Assembly (NCBI GenBank): GCA_030737875.1
Contig: CM060912.1
Span: forward strand, 881,849,199 to 881,913,198
Length of the DNA: 64,000 nt
Direction: 5' to 3'
Source of the DNA: Allium sativum
Lineage: Eukaryota; Streptophyta; Magnoliopsida; Asparagales; Amaryllidaceae
A program made the position numbers and the translations under genes. This document shows positions 12,201 to 25,149 of the stretch, one piece after another. Below the pieces are notes generated by a model. The model saw only the letters and a list, made by a program, of their open reading frames with translations. It made no database searches and was not told the DNA's origin. Numbering within the stretch: position 1 is the first letter of the stretch; every line of letters starts with the position of its first letter.

Positions 12201-15138
12201 CGACAACTTGTTTGGAACTTTTCCAATGATAGCTTTGCCATTAAGCAAATATGCATACCAGATACAAATTTGCTATAACCAAAGTCACCATGAAATATCA
12301 AATTTATATACTTTTTTATAAGTACGTCTCCATTCCCATTAACAGTGAATAAGTCTTGAGTATTTCTTAAATATTTCTATCTACATTTTGTAGTTGTTCA
12401 GTGCATTTCTCTAGGTTTAAGCTCACACGTCCTAGTGTAATTGCTAAAATTTAGTATATATGGAATTCTCTTTATACATTATTTTATTCATTAGTATGAA
12501 GAGAGTTCTTATAAAAAAGGACAATTACATATTGCATTGGAACGATTCGACACTTTGAATTCTTCATATTGAACATGTAACTTGATCATGATGTCAACAA
12601 CCATTACAATAATAAAAAATATAGATACTAATGTTTTACCAAGTTATATAGTATATAATGCATAATATTGGAAAAATGTAAAAACGAAGACTGTACAATA
12701 TAAAAGACTCTTGAAGCGACCCATTTTCAATTCCATTTAATTTCATTATAGTCATTTTAATATGAATTTTTTTTTGGGCACTTCTAAATCCAATTTTCAC
12801 CTTTTGTTTACCCCCAAGATCCTGTTTACTAATATATACATATCAGTATAAAGCCTTTAGCACCCATTTGAATATGTGAAGATATGCAAATGAAGATAAT
12901 CTTAGAGTGTCAGATATGTTAATGAACTCCTTAAAAAAATAACCAACTATTTATCTCTAATTCCCTATGATTAAACTGATCAAAGTTGAGCTTATAATCT
13001 TGATCTATGCATATATAAAAGTAATCATGTACTTTTAATCTTGGTCTATGGAAATCATGTACTTGTACCCTGTACATTGATGCACAGTTTTGCACTAGTC
13101 ATTCAGTAACCATGTGTTCTTTGGCTCAACCATCTACTGCACCACCGAGTAGTATTTCTCATGCACAATCAATCACTTCTTTCCATACATGGATAGATAA
13201 ATCAAAGTTAATCCAAAACAACCATCAAACTAGTCTATATGATGTGGAAATAACATCTAAAATCATGCATATGTGATCACCTATGGGACTAACCAAATGG
13301 TTCATATGAATGGAGTAACAAGTGATCATATTTGAGTCATATACATTCAATTTTTACATCATGTCACTACAATTTTTATGTGCATTATGGTTTAGCCAAA
13401 TGGTGTACAACTGAGTAGTTCTACTTGACAATATATCTGCATATAACCACTTATCCTTGTATGTAATCAGAAGAATTTCTGTATGAAATCCATACAATCA
13501 ACATATATAGATATATATATGTTGAACCTAACGTAATTCATCATCATGAATTGCATACAAATATATGCTAACTTATGTCTACTTGAAATGATTTTTAGGT
13601 TGGTCACTTGTCAGTTCAGAATTATAAACATGTGCACATATTATTTATGTGCCATGTATGCCTTTCATATTAATACATAACATACTTATGTATTACCACT
13701 ACATATCTAATCCTCAGTTTGAAATCAAATAGGCTTTTATCCTATTTATAATCACATTAATAGTGGGTCATTACCAGATTTTTCCTTTGCATTTGCACAT
13801 ACATATATTTATTATATGAATTTCTCGCGCTCACAAATTTAGCATTAACCCTCAATCTAAGGCATATTAATTCAACTAAAGAAATAAATAAACCTCATCA
13901 AGCATCTTAGCCTCAGTACTTTAACTATAGCTTTACATAATTAAACCAGACTTAATTTCTTTCAGACAACTTTACTGAATAAAAACCCAAGAAAACACTA
14001 CTGCAATGCCTTAAACATTTTTGCCTACTAATTCTACTTAAATATAAAAACTTCTAATCCTTCTTCATATTTGATCCAGCATAAACTTCAAGTGCTACCT
14101 GAAACAAATCCCTGAGCTGCCACATTATCAGTGAGACACCCAGTAGATTGCAAGGTAATCAAACCAGGTCAGACCATGTTTGGTATGAACATTTATTAAA
14201 TAAACATAGTAATAAGCAAGCATAACCTTTTCCACTATACACTTAAATCATTAACTCCAATTAGTTTACAAGAAAACAAGGGAAATATAACAAGTTACTT
14301 AACCATAGCAACCACATGTATTTTACCATCCCTTCATGTTTTTTCCCTCCCTTCCCATTAACTCAGATTTTACTTCCATAAGCTGATTAATTCCTTTTTG
14401 CTACTGAACACTATATATGCGTTGTTTGAGGACCCCTCTACTTGTTACCCCGAACACAAGGCCTTTTTGGCATTATAATCCATGTATATATTTAACCGCT
14501 TCACCCTGAAGTTAAATAGGTCAATAATAATCACCCTAGAATCATCATCCTTTATGTAAGTGTAAACCTCAATTATTATTTAGCAACCTCTTAGTGTGTA
14601 ACCAACCCTTATGCCCTGGTATCCATATCATAATTTGACATAACAACCCAATAGGCTACTTCTTTAGACACTCTGCTAATTACACATGGTGAATTATAAT
14701 AACCAAAATTATCCATCGTGACATTTTTCCAGTCATTCATTCAACTGTGTGTGTATATATATATCATACTATAATGTTTTCATTCAATAAAATACACTCA
14801 CTGGAATGTATCCATATAAATGTTTCATTACTACTGGACATGCCTTAACCTTTTTATTTGCTGTAATCATATGGTTATCTTAGCTAAACAGATCAACATA
14901 TTTAGCTCTTATCTATTTAACTTTTCATTAATGAATTAGCATAAGCATATACCTTCATGTACACATTTCTTATCATTAGTCTATTAATCCTTTCTTACAG
15001 CAAATACTTCTTGATTTACATAATTCATATTTGTATAACATGTCCAGGTAGTTTCTTTCAAATATATCCCATGAATATATTACACTAACACTACTACATA
15101 GCATATATATATACATTTAAACATCAATTAACTAATCT

Positions 15139-15420
15139 CACTACAACAGATTGACCATATTACAATGGTAGAAAATAATTGTAATATACTTTTTACAATG
15201 GTGGCGTAACTATTGTATATTAAGAAGTTGTAATAGACTAAAGTCTTTTACAACGGTTTTGCACCGTTGCGACACCGTTGTAATATGTTTATTTTACAAC
15301 TTTTTTCCACCATTGTAATAAACTTTATTACAACTGTTAGACATCGTTTTTATAATTTTTACAACTATTGTGATATATTTTATTACAAGTATTATTTTAT
15401 AGTTGTAATATATGCACAAA
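15139..15420 (+). mobile_element. Probable CACTA (En/Spm-type) transposon end
   Basis: The stretch starts CACTACAACAGA, matching the terminal inverted repeat style of CACTA elements (CACTACAAgaa). It is followed by many subterminal motifs in both orientations: TTACAATGGT, TTACAACGGT, ACCGTTGTAATA, CCATTGTAATA, TTACAACTG. Such subterminal arrays are a hallmark of CACTA ends. No matching …TTGTAGTG end was found to the right, where the LTR at 16299 intervenes. It is either a truncated element or one whose other end is lost. No transposase coding was recognised. Confidence 0.5.
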
Positions 15421-16298
15421 TTATGTACATATTACTAATAAAAGAATTCATTCTAGAACATTTGTCTACACAACTAAAGATATCGAACAAACTTAAAACA
15501 CGAACCAAAACAATATATTAGATTTTTAAAAATTTCATCATTTTTTTTGCATAATACAATAAATTTGTAAATCGTGCAAATAGGTCAAGTACATAAAGCA
15601 AGTACAAATAACTCTAGCCTGCTCCGACCATATGCCAATCTCCATTTTGTCGATTGGACACCATTCCTTCTCCACATCGAATCCTCATTCATCTTCAAAC
15701 TCAATCTCAACAACTCATTGAAGCAACTCTGGCATACCATCACCAAGTAGCAAAGGCATAACATATATCTCTAGAGTTGTAGCCGTGCACTCCAGAGATA
15801 AATTATGGGTTGCATACGTATTTTAAGCCTGGAACAGAAAGAGGCTGCAGGCTTGATATGTTTGCATTCACCTGCAATTTTTTTAAATATGGTTCCAATT
15901 TATTTTCATTTTTAAGTCATGATAATATCATATGAGATGACATGTCACATGTATGTTACCTTTTCTATTAGGCTATGGATACTAGCTCCAACATCATGCA
16001 AAGCCATTTTTGTTGAATTTCATCGTTGCATGGCAAGATCAAAGCTCAATGTGTTGTTTCTTGGATCCTAACTAAACTCTTCAAGAGTTGCGCATGAATC
16101 ACTAGAGAATCTAGTGGAAAGAAGTTATTACAATCTTATTGGTCTTTATTTCTCTGATTATAGCAGCCGAGGTCGGCGATTAGTATAATTACCGTGTATA
16201 ATATTCCCACAATTAACCATGCTGCAGCAATGATGCATCTAAATTCCTAGTAAATATTGTCGACTAAAAAGGGAAAACAAGAAAAATCATCTTGTAAT
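15421..16298. other. Unassigned, possibly the body of the CACTA element
   Basis: Slightly less AT-rich than the preceding DNA. On the minus strand a GGTAACATAC…ATTGCAG|GTG pair near 15960-15870 could be an intron, but the flanking frames are broken. No product could be named. Confidence 0.25.
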
Positions 16299-16566
16299 TG
16301 TAACACCCCGTAATTTTAACAACACTAAAGAGTAAAAATTGAAGAATAATTAATTTAATATTCAGAATTAAGGTACACAGACTATGCCATTTTTTCCATC
16401 TCGAAATTTTGGTCAAGATAGACATTCGGTTTGCGTATAACGGACATAGTATGAAGAAGTTATGAAGGTTTGAAGTTTGTGTACACACAAGAGAATTATA
16501 TTTATGCATATAATTAATTCAGAAAATCAAACTTTAGTTCAAAATCGTTCACAGAAAATTGAGTGA

Positions 16567-16647
16567 GCGGGAATTCTCCCGCCCAGGGGAGTCGACCCTT
16601 TAGAGGGGGCATCACCCCCTGGGTCGACCCCTCAAGGGGGTGTCGAC
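16567..16647 (+). promoter_or_regulatory. U3 palindrome and GTCGAC array (plus LTR)
   Basis: The palindrome GCGGGAATTCTCCCGC (16567-16582) is followed by three GTCGAC sites at 16591, 16623 and 16642, set in GGGTCGACCC contexts. The block lies 40-125 bp upstream of the TATA box. The same arrangement occurs in the two minus-strand LTRs. Confidence 0.45.
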
Positions 16648-16690
16648 CCGCCCAGGGCAGACGTGGCATTTAGGGTTGGGGGCTTGTGGC

Positions 16691-16698
16691 TATAAATA
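16691..16698 (+). promoter_or_regulatory. TATA box of the plus LTR
   Basis: TATAAATA about 390 bp from the LTR start, in the context GGCTATAAATACGG. This implies a U3 of about 0.4 kb and an R-U5 of about 2.4 kb. Confidence 0.55.
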
Positions 16699-17598
16699 CG
16701 GCTCCATTTCTCTTATTTTCTACACTGAAAATTAATGGAAGACTAGATGCTGTCGGTGCCCAGATTGAATCAAACCCTTTTCCTTCTTCTGCAATCAAGT
16801 TATTTAAGTGTAGATCTATGATTCAACCTCTGCTATTCTTCTTCTATCTTTCTAGATCCAAACACTGTGAGTTTGAGTTACTTTTAGATTTAAATAATTA
16901 AAAAGTAAAACATGATATGACTGCAATTTAGATCTATGTCTGTGACTGCTTGAATCATGTCAAATCTGTAATAACTTGTGAATTTATGATACTCTGACAT
17001 AACTATGACTTGGATCCTAACCTTTATCATGTCAGATCTATCTTTGATTATAGATATAATTTGCTATTTAGATCACCTTGTACCTATTATGTTTGTGGTT
17101 AAATTGGATCAGTTATTAGTTGAACATCTAAATTATTATTTAGATCTTATCATGCCTATTATGACATCCCAAATATGTTAGACACGGTTCTATTATCTTA
17201 GGTTCACCAGATCTATTCTTATATGACCATCCTGTCATTATGCCACTATATGTTTATATCAATTTTATTAGCATAATCATCTCTATCATCTTCCCTTTAT
17301 CTTTCCCTTTTATTTTATATAGCCAGGCTACTTTCTAGCCTAGGCATGCCACTGAAATATGTGAACGCGTTAAACGCGGAACGAGGGGAAAACATTGAAA
17401 TTGGGCATAACTTGAAAATGGGGAATTTGGCATAACTCGAATAGTGCTTATGAATATGAATTTAGGGCATATAATCCATTATGAACATATTTGGGGAAAA
17501 GGAGCATGAAAACCAATAACAACATAGGTAAATTTGGCTAATAATGAAATGCCTAGGATTACAGTAATTAGAAACTGTAAATACGCCTAGACATGAGC

Positions 17599-17671
17599 TT
17601 AGATTACGCTTGTGGTGGAAGTCTGCCCAGAACAGCCCGGCATATCCAGCGACCACAAGTGGTGAATCTAA
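17599..17671 (+). repeat. LTR hairpin 1 (two-tier stem)
   Basis: The outer arm TTAGATT (17599) pairs with AATCTAA (17665). The inner arm CTTGTGGT (17609) pairs with ACCACAAG (17652). The apical region holds TCTGCCCAGAAC and CCCGGCA. See the covariation finding. Confidence 0.65.
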
Positions 17672-17717
17672 TGTGAGGGGTCTAGATGCACAAATACAAG
17701 ACGTGCTGAGATACGAG

Positions 17718-17792
17718 ATTAAGCCCAACTTGTGGAAGAAGTCTGCCTGGAACCGACTGGCATATCCAACATCCACAAGTGGTAGGCTTAAT
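17718..17792 (+). repeat. LTR hairpin 2 (two-tier stem)
   Basis: The outer arm ATTAAGCC (17718) pairs with GGCTTAAT (17785). The inner arm ACTTGTGGA (17728) pairs with TCCACAAGT (17772). The apical region holds TCTGCCTGGAACC and CTGGCA. It is a tandem relative of hairpin 1 about 120 bp downstream. Confidence 0.65.
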
Positions 17793-19195
17793 TTGAGAGG
17801 TCCAACACATTATAACCATAAATGGACATGGTAATGAATTGTAATACCTAACCTATTTGAATCCACAGGGATTGTATGAACATGAAGGGGGTTAAGTAAA
17901 CTTGGTTGAAATAGTGGGTGGGTTATGTAAATCTGGGTAGGGTGGGTAATATTTATATATAGGCCCACAAACTTAACCGGTTGGGGTTATGTAATTAAAG
18001 ACACCGTTACGTAAGCATAACCTATAGAAATGATGAAGTTACGTAATTAAAGAAACTAATAAGTATACATAACCTGTGGAAATCCTAGTGGGGACTAAAG
18101 ACAAGGGGCAGAGCTTGTATCATCTTTTGTTTGGTACCCGTTTCAGTCAGTAATCCATAGAACAGTTTCAAACGAATACTCCTCCCTTGGTCAGAGTTGG
18201 GACACGCTTAATGGGCTGATTGTAAGAGATCCAAATGTGGAGGACGGTGTGGGCGGCGCAAACCGATCGGGGACATGTGCGGGCATGGGTCGGGCAAAGG
18301 GGAATAAGACGACCGTGACACCAGTAGATATGGTTGTGCACATCAACGAAGGGTTGCCACTTTAGAAAGTGATACCTCCTACTGTGGGGCCGACACAGGG
18401 TACCTACGGAGTAGGGAGTCAATCGATTAGGGTAGCAGTTAAGGCACATCCAGACGTATGCCTAAGTCTACCATCTTACAGTGGTTGGGATCATCTCATT
18501 CTGGTTGTACTAGTATTAGTGCAGAGAATCAAAGTAATCTTTAGAGAAGCGTATACATTCTATCATGTTTACCTTTTCACACCTGTCTTTTGTGATACTA
18601 TCTCCCTTATCCACTTTACATGCCTGTCATTATACTTTTACTTATTTACTTGCTAAAGTAACCGGACTTGCCAGATTTTATGTCTGGCCCTTTTTGTTTC
18701 CTCTTCTTTCTTCCCCCCCTCCCAGGTTCTCAGGGAGGGAATAGTCATGCTTGACCAGTATTCTATTATCATTTGCTGGAGTTGCTTAGATGTATTGCTA
18801 AAGCTCCTATCCTTTTTACTATGGCTATGTTTTTATCTAGGAATTTTGCTTCTTTTATTTTTACTCTGATGCTTAAGTTCAAGACAGAAGTTTTTATGAT
18901 GTACTGGTTTTTATGTAATTCACACATATGATGTTTTTAACCATGATGCTTTATGATTAATAAAGTTTGTTTTTATTCCGTTGTTATTTTATATCTGTGT
19001 TGTAATATTTCTGTTTCTGTTTACCTATAACGGTTCATGAAACATAATGCATTCTCTTAATGAGTGACATTAACGAACGTGGGGGTGTTCGCTACTTTTT
19101 TATGAACTAGAAAAGCGCAAATTTTAGAATAAATTCTGCAAGTGCGCAGATCGTGTAATATGCAGGTTGAATCATAGAGAGACAAATTAAAAATT

Positions 19196-19655
19196 ATTAT
19201 TTATAGAATTTCGTGGGCGAGTTAGACGACTTTTGAGATTTGGCTGAAAATAAAACAATTGAAATTGCAACAATTAGGATTATCATTGAAACTAATCAAA
19301 TAATTAATCACTAATGAAAGTAAATTGCAAAACAAGAATAAAAATGAAGAAAATAAAAGTGCAGAATAGAAATAACAACAGAAATAAATTATCATTGAAA
19401 CTAATAAAATGATTAATCAATAATTAAAATAAATGTAAAAATACAACTAGTACTCTACCAAATCTAATTGTGTAGATGGCACTAGTTGCTAAGAAATAGA
19501 AAAATGCAGAAAATAAAAAGAAGAAGAAGAAGAACTTTGTTAATGGAGAAGAAGATAGAAAATGGGATGGTTTCTACAATGAGATTACATGGGTATTTAT
19601 AGGAGATGGCCAACCTGAACCCTAATTACAAATGGACCTTAGTTACTTCAAGTAA
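19196..19655. repeat. Dispersed repeat, copy 2 (matches 4263-4718)
   Basis: Direct-orientation counterpart of 4263-4718, with small substitutions and 1-3 base indels. This copy retains left-flanking retroelement-like sequence that the first copy lacks. Confidence 0.7.
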
Positions 19656-19687
19656 GTTCTAGGCCTTTGTTAAATCAAACGAGTTTT

Positions 19688-19792
19688 AGGCCTTTCCTCC
19701 TTTCCTCTTGCAAGCCTCCTTTGATTTGTAATGTGCATGGCCTTTCCTTTCCTCTTGCAAGCCTCCTTTGATTTGTAATGTGTATGGCCTTT
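19688..19792. repeat. Tandem duplication of about 50 bp
   Basis: Two adjacent near-identical units begin GGCCTTTCC and contain CTCTTGCAAGCCTCC and TTTGATTTGTAATGTG. The second lacks a few bases near its start. Confidence 0.75.
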
Positions 19793-22599
19793 CTACTAAT
19801 TATTTTCTTGTCCAACAGCAAATAAATGTGAGATCTTCATCTGTTAATCTTCAAATGTAAATATACAATAGTTTGATCTCAATTTCTCTACTTTTATGAC
19901 TACATGCTTCTTGGTTGGAATATCTATAAAAGTGACATAACAATACCCAAGTAATATTTATTTATATTCAAAAGATAAGATATAAGAGCATAAAATAAAC
20001 ACATTTCTATGTTAATCAAATACGCCCGCACTTATCTTTTATCCTCCTCGAGTAAAACAAAAATTAAAAACTAACTAGATAGGTCACACTTTCGTAGGAA
20101 ACACGATTGCATTGAGCGTATGCAACAAGCCGTTAAACCTCTAGTTATTCCTAGTAGGATGAGTGGTGTCTCGTGAGGGTTTTCAGCGGATAATACCAAC
20201 AAAATCCAAATGCAGTATGCAATGATTCTAATGTAACTATGTGAATGCAGAGGACTTATGCAATTGAAAACAAAAATTGAAAACACGACTTGTTTCAGGA
20301 AAGTGGTACAACAAATTAAGTTAACAATTTCTAGTCAGTTGATTTTATTTTAGATATCTCAACTTGTCACAAGTTTTAAATATAAATCAAGTTTCCAAAT
20401 GTTATGTTCTAGTTTGGCCGATTAGTTCAGTTGATAACATAGTGCAGCCATGAAATAAATTCTTAGTTTGCTTGTCATAGTTTGTAAAATGGTATTTTAA
20501 TTTCCTTGTATATGGCTAGTCAAATCAATAAGGTCAAGAAGTGCTTGGGCTTCATCTCTTATTCTCTATCTCTATAAAAATTGAAATTTTTGATTAATTA
20601 CATACACCTAACTTAAAAGACAAAGGTATACCACCCATACACTACCTTGCGGACTAATGGAGAGTTGGGACAGAGCTTGGCGGATTGTGCAGACCGACGA
20701 TGACTGAGACGACCCCAAATCCCAAACTAACGGAGACAAGGGTAATCTTTGGAATATAACACAGAAACAGATAATAGCAGAACAAAATTAAATAAATACC
20801 CCAGATAATGAACAATAGAATATACTGGATAAAAGTAATCCTCAGAGTTACACAGTACACAGGATCTTACTTAGTACAAATACAGTTCAGCTAGACATAA
20901 ATGTCTACAGCGGAAAAACAAACAAAATATGTACAATAGGAGCTGAACAGCATAAAAAGAGATAAATGATAGAATCCATCTTCAGCTCCAGCTATCCAGA
21001 GAAAGCCAGCTAACCTGAATACAAGGCTGCCCATGGAGAAAAAAGGGGCACCCGAGTTTGAAAGTGAAACAAACTACGAGTCAGTCATGGGACTGGTATG
21101 AGAAATCTACTCAACACTTTTATAATATGGCTAATCACTGGACCATGCCACTTTTGTGGAACGGGTTTACTCCATTGGATTGCCAGTGCTTTAAAACAAA
21201 TCATTCTTTTAACCACCGCAATGCTTTTTATAAAAATGAAGCCATTATAAGACTCAGTTCCCATCACATAATGCAACGCAAATCGGAGGATAGAGTTTTT
21301 ACCTTATAACGACCAAAATATGCTTGATACGAATAAAACAAAGGCATTTGATATTATTGCTAGTGTTTATATGCTTTGAAAACAATTTCAAATCATAACT
21401 ATCAATCATAGACGACATTAATGCCCCATACCACTATGTCGCCATATATATATACAATCAAAACCGCACGGTCACGTATTTGGAAATTGGATTTCCGTCT
21501 TGAACCAAGGCAAAAGATAGTCCTTACCGAATTCGAGACTGCCTAGCCCGAGTCTCAGGATCAGAGCTCGAGTGACCCTTGGATCGTCAAGGCCGGTCCA
21601 CCGATGTGGATTAAAATGCCTGAACACTGCGTTTCGCCGCCCTTTGGGGCGTAAGCGAGCCAACGAATGACTCCATCGGACCCGGATTGTTCGATCTAAC
21701 CGAGGCGCCTCGCAACAGCACAACCACATAAGTCAAACTCATCAGGGCGTGTAAAACCACTGACGCCACTTCTAGCTAGGAGGAAACGCAGGCCCTCCTT
21801 GAGGTCCTTTCTCCCGTTTCTGGTTCATACCGGGGTGTGAGGCTCGCGAATTCACATTATACACAAAGCTACGCCACACAGGCGGTGCTTTGATAATCAC
21901 CATAAGACTTTGCTTTTCAACAGAAGCCCTGATCATTTGCCACTTAGGCATGCCACACTAGCAGTTCATGCCTTGCGACTGATGTCCATCGATATACAAC
22001 CTCTGAGCTCATGCGTTTCAGAGAAGGGCGTTAAGCAAAAGAATAAATTCTCCGCCGCCAAACAGATGTATATTTAATAGAGATTAATCAACACAGAATA
22101 AAATCCAATGTCAGACACACAGTCCATTTACAAGTCCGTTCTGGGTCTGAACGAAACCGGAGGCACTAAATACCTCGCAAACCCATCGATCACCACGTAC
22201 GTCTGGACGATCACCACTCATTATCCATATTTTGGGATGCCTCCCAATCAGGACCTCGGTTACCATCCAAACGAGGTGAAGATCTCCGGTCTTCGACCAC
22301 CGTCTTCATCTTCGACTTTCAATTGTCGGTAAATTATTTGAAATGAGAATTAACTCATCCTTTTCAAATAATTCACGTATATTTAGAATTTCAAATCAAT
22401 TTACTTCAATGGTTAAATTATTCGACAACACCAATTTTGTTCTTTAAGGTAATTTTCACACCAAACACATTCAACCATCAAATACCACATAAATTGAGCA
22501 AATTCAGTTTATTTCCACTCCATATCATTTATGGTATTTTATAATGATTTATCGCTATTTTTATTTATTTTTAAAATAGCCACTTTGTTCAAAACGACG

Positions 22600-22827
22600 C
22601 TTCGGGCCATAACGCGGCCATGACGCTATTTTTCTTCAGATTTGGTTTACACATATCTGAAAATCTAATCGTTGAATCTTCACGAAATTTACATCATTAG
22701 AAAGGTCTTTTCAAAACGAAGCCAACGGTTCCAGTTTTGGGAAATTCCGACGGTCGGATCTCCCGGTACAATCGTTTGAAATTTTGATTTCAAAATACGA
22801 ACTGCAGCGTCGTTATTCGATTAAGTA

Positions 22828-22859
<32 letters not shown>

Positions 22860-23070
22860 ATCGATTCTGGCGCTGTTTTTCTTCAGATTTGAATTAAACA
22901 TTTCAGACAATCCAACCGTTGGATTTTTACAAAGTTGGCGCCTTTGGAAAGATTTTTCCAAAGCGAACCCAATGGTTGGGATTTCAGGAAAATCCGATGG
23001 TCGGATCTCCCGGTATAATCGTTTGAAATCACGGTTTCAAAATGCGAACTGCACGGCCACGTTTCGTTTT
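22600..23070 (-). repeat. Duplicated module of about 220 bp inside LTR A
   Basis: Two adjacent diverged units (about 22620-22825 and 22865-23060) are separated by a (TA)n run at 22834-22858. Each holds CTTCAGATTT, an AACGGTT- or ATGGTTG-type block, CGGTCGGATCTCCCGGT and a GAACTGCA end. The same duplication is present in the 55064 copy. Confidence 0.7.
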
Positions 23071-25140
23071 AATTTATTTATATTTATATAATTATATAAA
23101 TATAGTTCATTCAAAAATTCCTATATTGTTTCCACTTCTAATATTTCACTAACGCCTTTAAATTTTGGAAAATTTCGCCATAACCTCCTTTGTACGGGAG
23201 GGGCTGGGAAAATTCCCAAATAGCCACACAAGCGTCTAATGTCAAAAAGAAAAAGAAAAAGCCAAGCGGCTAGCCAACAGGCTCATAAAATCATCACCTA
23301 AACAAAACAGTAAATGTGTACCTATTTGTCGGGCACAAAATTTTATTCCTCTTCTCTAGCCCCTTCGCTATAACCTGTTCAATAAATATGCATGTACATA
23401 TATACAGTTCTTATCACTTATCATTTTCCATTCAACTTAATATTCGATTCCATTTGATTTAAAAACACCATTCATTCTAATGTTGCATGCATAGGCAAAA
23501 ATCATATCATTAGCTAATTAATGAATATTTCAACTCATGCATATTTACTTGAACGAGTGGCTATTTTCAACACTTCACATTTCAACAATTCAGGTATATA
23601 ATAAGAATGTGATTTTTACTGTAAAACAATTCATTTCAACACACTATTATTTTATATAGTTTATATAGGTGATAAAAATAGGATTTTTATTGTAAAACAA
23701 TTTATTTCAAAACAGGGTTATTTTATACATTTCATATTGATGTTAAAAATTGGATTTTTATTATAAAACAATTTCTTTCAAAATATGAATACCATTCAAC
23801 ACATGAATTTCAATCCAACGAATGAATATCGATTAAACACATGAAGGTTTTCTATAGTTTATATATATAGATAAAAATGTGATTTTTATATTTAAAACAC
23901 GAATACCATTCAATACATGAATTTCAATTCAACGAATGAATATCGATTCAACACATGAAGGTTTTCTATTCAACGAATAAATATAGTTTCAGCAAATGAA
24001 AATAATTCAAACACATGAATATTATTCAAAATTTCGGCAGCATAACGGCAGGGTAGTTAAAACCGGGACTGTCCCTAGTACGGCTCCTCGCTCTACCTTA
24101 AAACCTCGCGGTTTTTGACAATGGGATCATGCATCTAGTTCGCACGCAGGCGGCATGTATATATTTATTTCATTTCCACAAACTAATCCTATGTGGTTTC
24201 AACTAAATATTTCTCAACCACAAATGGGTATTTTTCAACCACAATCAATCAATATCAACCAAAACAATCCCAAACAACCAATCGCAATCAATCAATTTTC
24301 ACACCAATCACTACTAATAAATATCGTTCATGGTTTGTGGACGAGGGGCGTATATATATATATATTTATATATAGCAATTCACTTCTATTTCAACACATA
24401 TATAATTTTTACAATGCATATATAACTTATACATCGAACGTACAACTTATACAACGCTTATACATAAGGTGTACAACGATTATATAACTCATACATCGAC
24501 AATATAATTTATACATCATCATTTATCCATATCGTTTATAAATTAGAAATCTCACATTGGGTTCCACTCCACCAAAAATAGCAGAAGGCTCAGAAAAATA
24601 TGCGGTCTCTTCTAAAATGTAGAAGACGTCCTCACGGTCATGATGTTTCCTGTTTCATCGAATTTCGTTAACGAACGAAAAAGATATGATTTTTTGAAGT
24701 TTGCAATGGTTTTAAACTGTTAAAATCAGTTTTAAATTAATCAGCCGATTACCTTTCAGAAATCTTCAAAACTAGGTTTGAATTTTTCGATCAATCCATG
24801 CAATGGTTCCACGATCGGGTTGCGCAGGGTCGAAGGCCTACATGAGGCGCACGTGCGCCAGGGAGGAGGGCCAACTCGGTGGGCCCCAGTGGTCGTGGCG
24901 GCGGTTTCAACGTCGAAACTTCACGGTGGTGATTCGGCCGATTTACACAACTATAATTGCTGCTCCTTATATGGATTTGAAGATCTCTCCGAGCTCTACA
25001 AAATCCTCAACAGGAGGAAGGCATAATTTTGCTTGTAGGAGGAGGAACGGAGGAGAGAAGGCACGAGCGATTTCTGCCGTAAATCATTTATCGGGGAGAG
25101 AGAAGCCGGGGGGGTCTGACGTGGACGAGTAGATTTTGTT

Positions 25141-25149
25141 ATTTATAAA
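25141..25149 (-). promoter_or_regulatory. TATA box of LTR A
   Basis: The minus strand reads CTTTATAAAT just upstream of a GC-rich leader (25135 to 24800). This places the start of transcription about 0.9 kb into the LTR and implies an R-U5 of more than 4 kb. Confidence 0.4.

Larger units (their letters stand above)
16299..19095 (+). mobile_element. Chromovirus-type LTR, plus orientation (about 2.8 kb)
   Basis: It begins TGTAACACCCCG and ends near GAACGTGGGGGTGTTCGCTA, the counterpart (reverse complement) of the ends of the minus-strand LTR at 48243-50758. Shared landmarks in the same order are the GTCGAC array and GC-rich palindrome, a TATA box (16691-16698), the double hairpin (17599-17792) and the C-rich block ending AGGTTCTCAGGGAGGG near 18720. 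No internal region or second LTR follows, so it behaves as a solo LTR. A target duplication was not found (left flank gtaat), and the terminal CA on the right is mutated. Confidence 0.7.
19096..20656. other. Retrotransposon-derived non-coding DNA
   Basis: It contains GCGCAAATT…AAGTGCGCAGATCGTG (about 19113-19155), which resembles gypsy/Athila untranslated regions, then the second copy of the dispersed repeat (19196-19655). From 20080 to 20180 it holds TCTAGTTATTCCTAGTAGG and related text, also of retroelement style. No coding region was seen. Confidence 0.4.

Noticed and set aside
16299..16303. Target duplication gtaat for the plus-oriented LTR
   Set aside because: No matching 5-mer follows the damaged right end near 19095.
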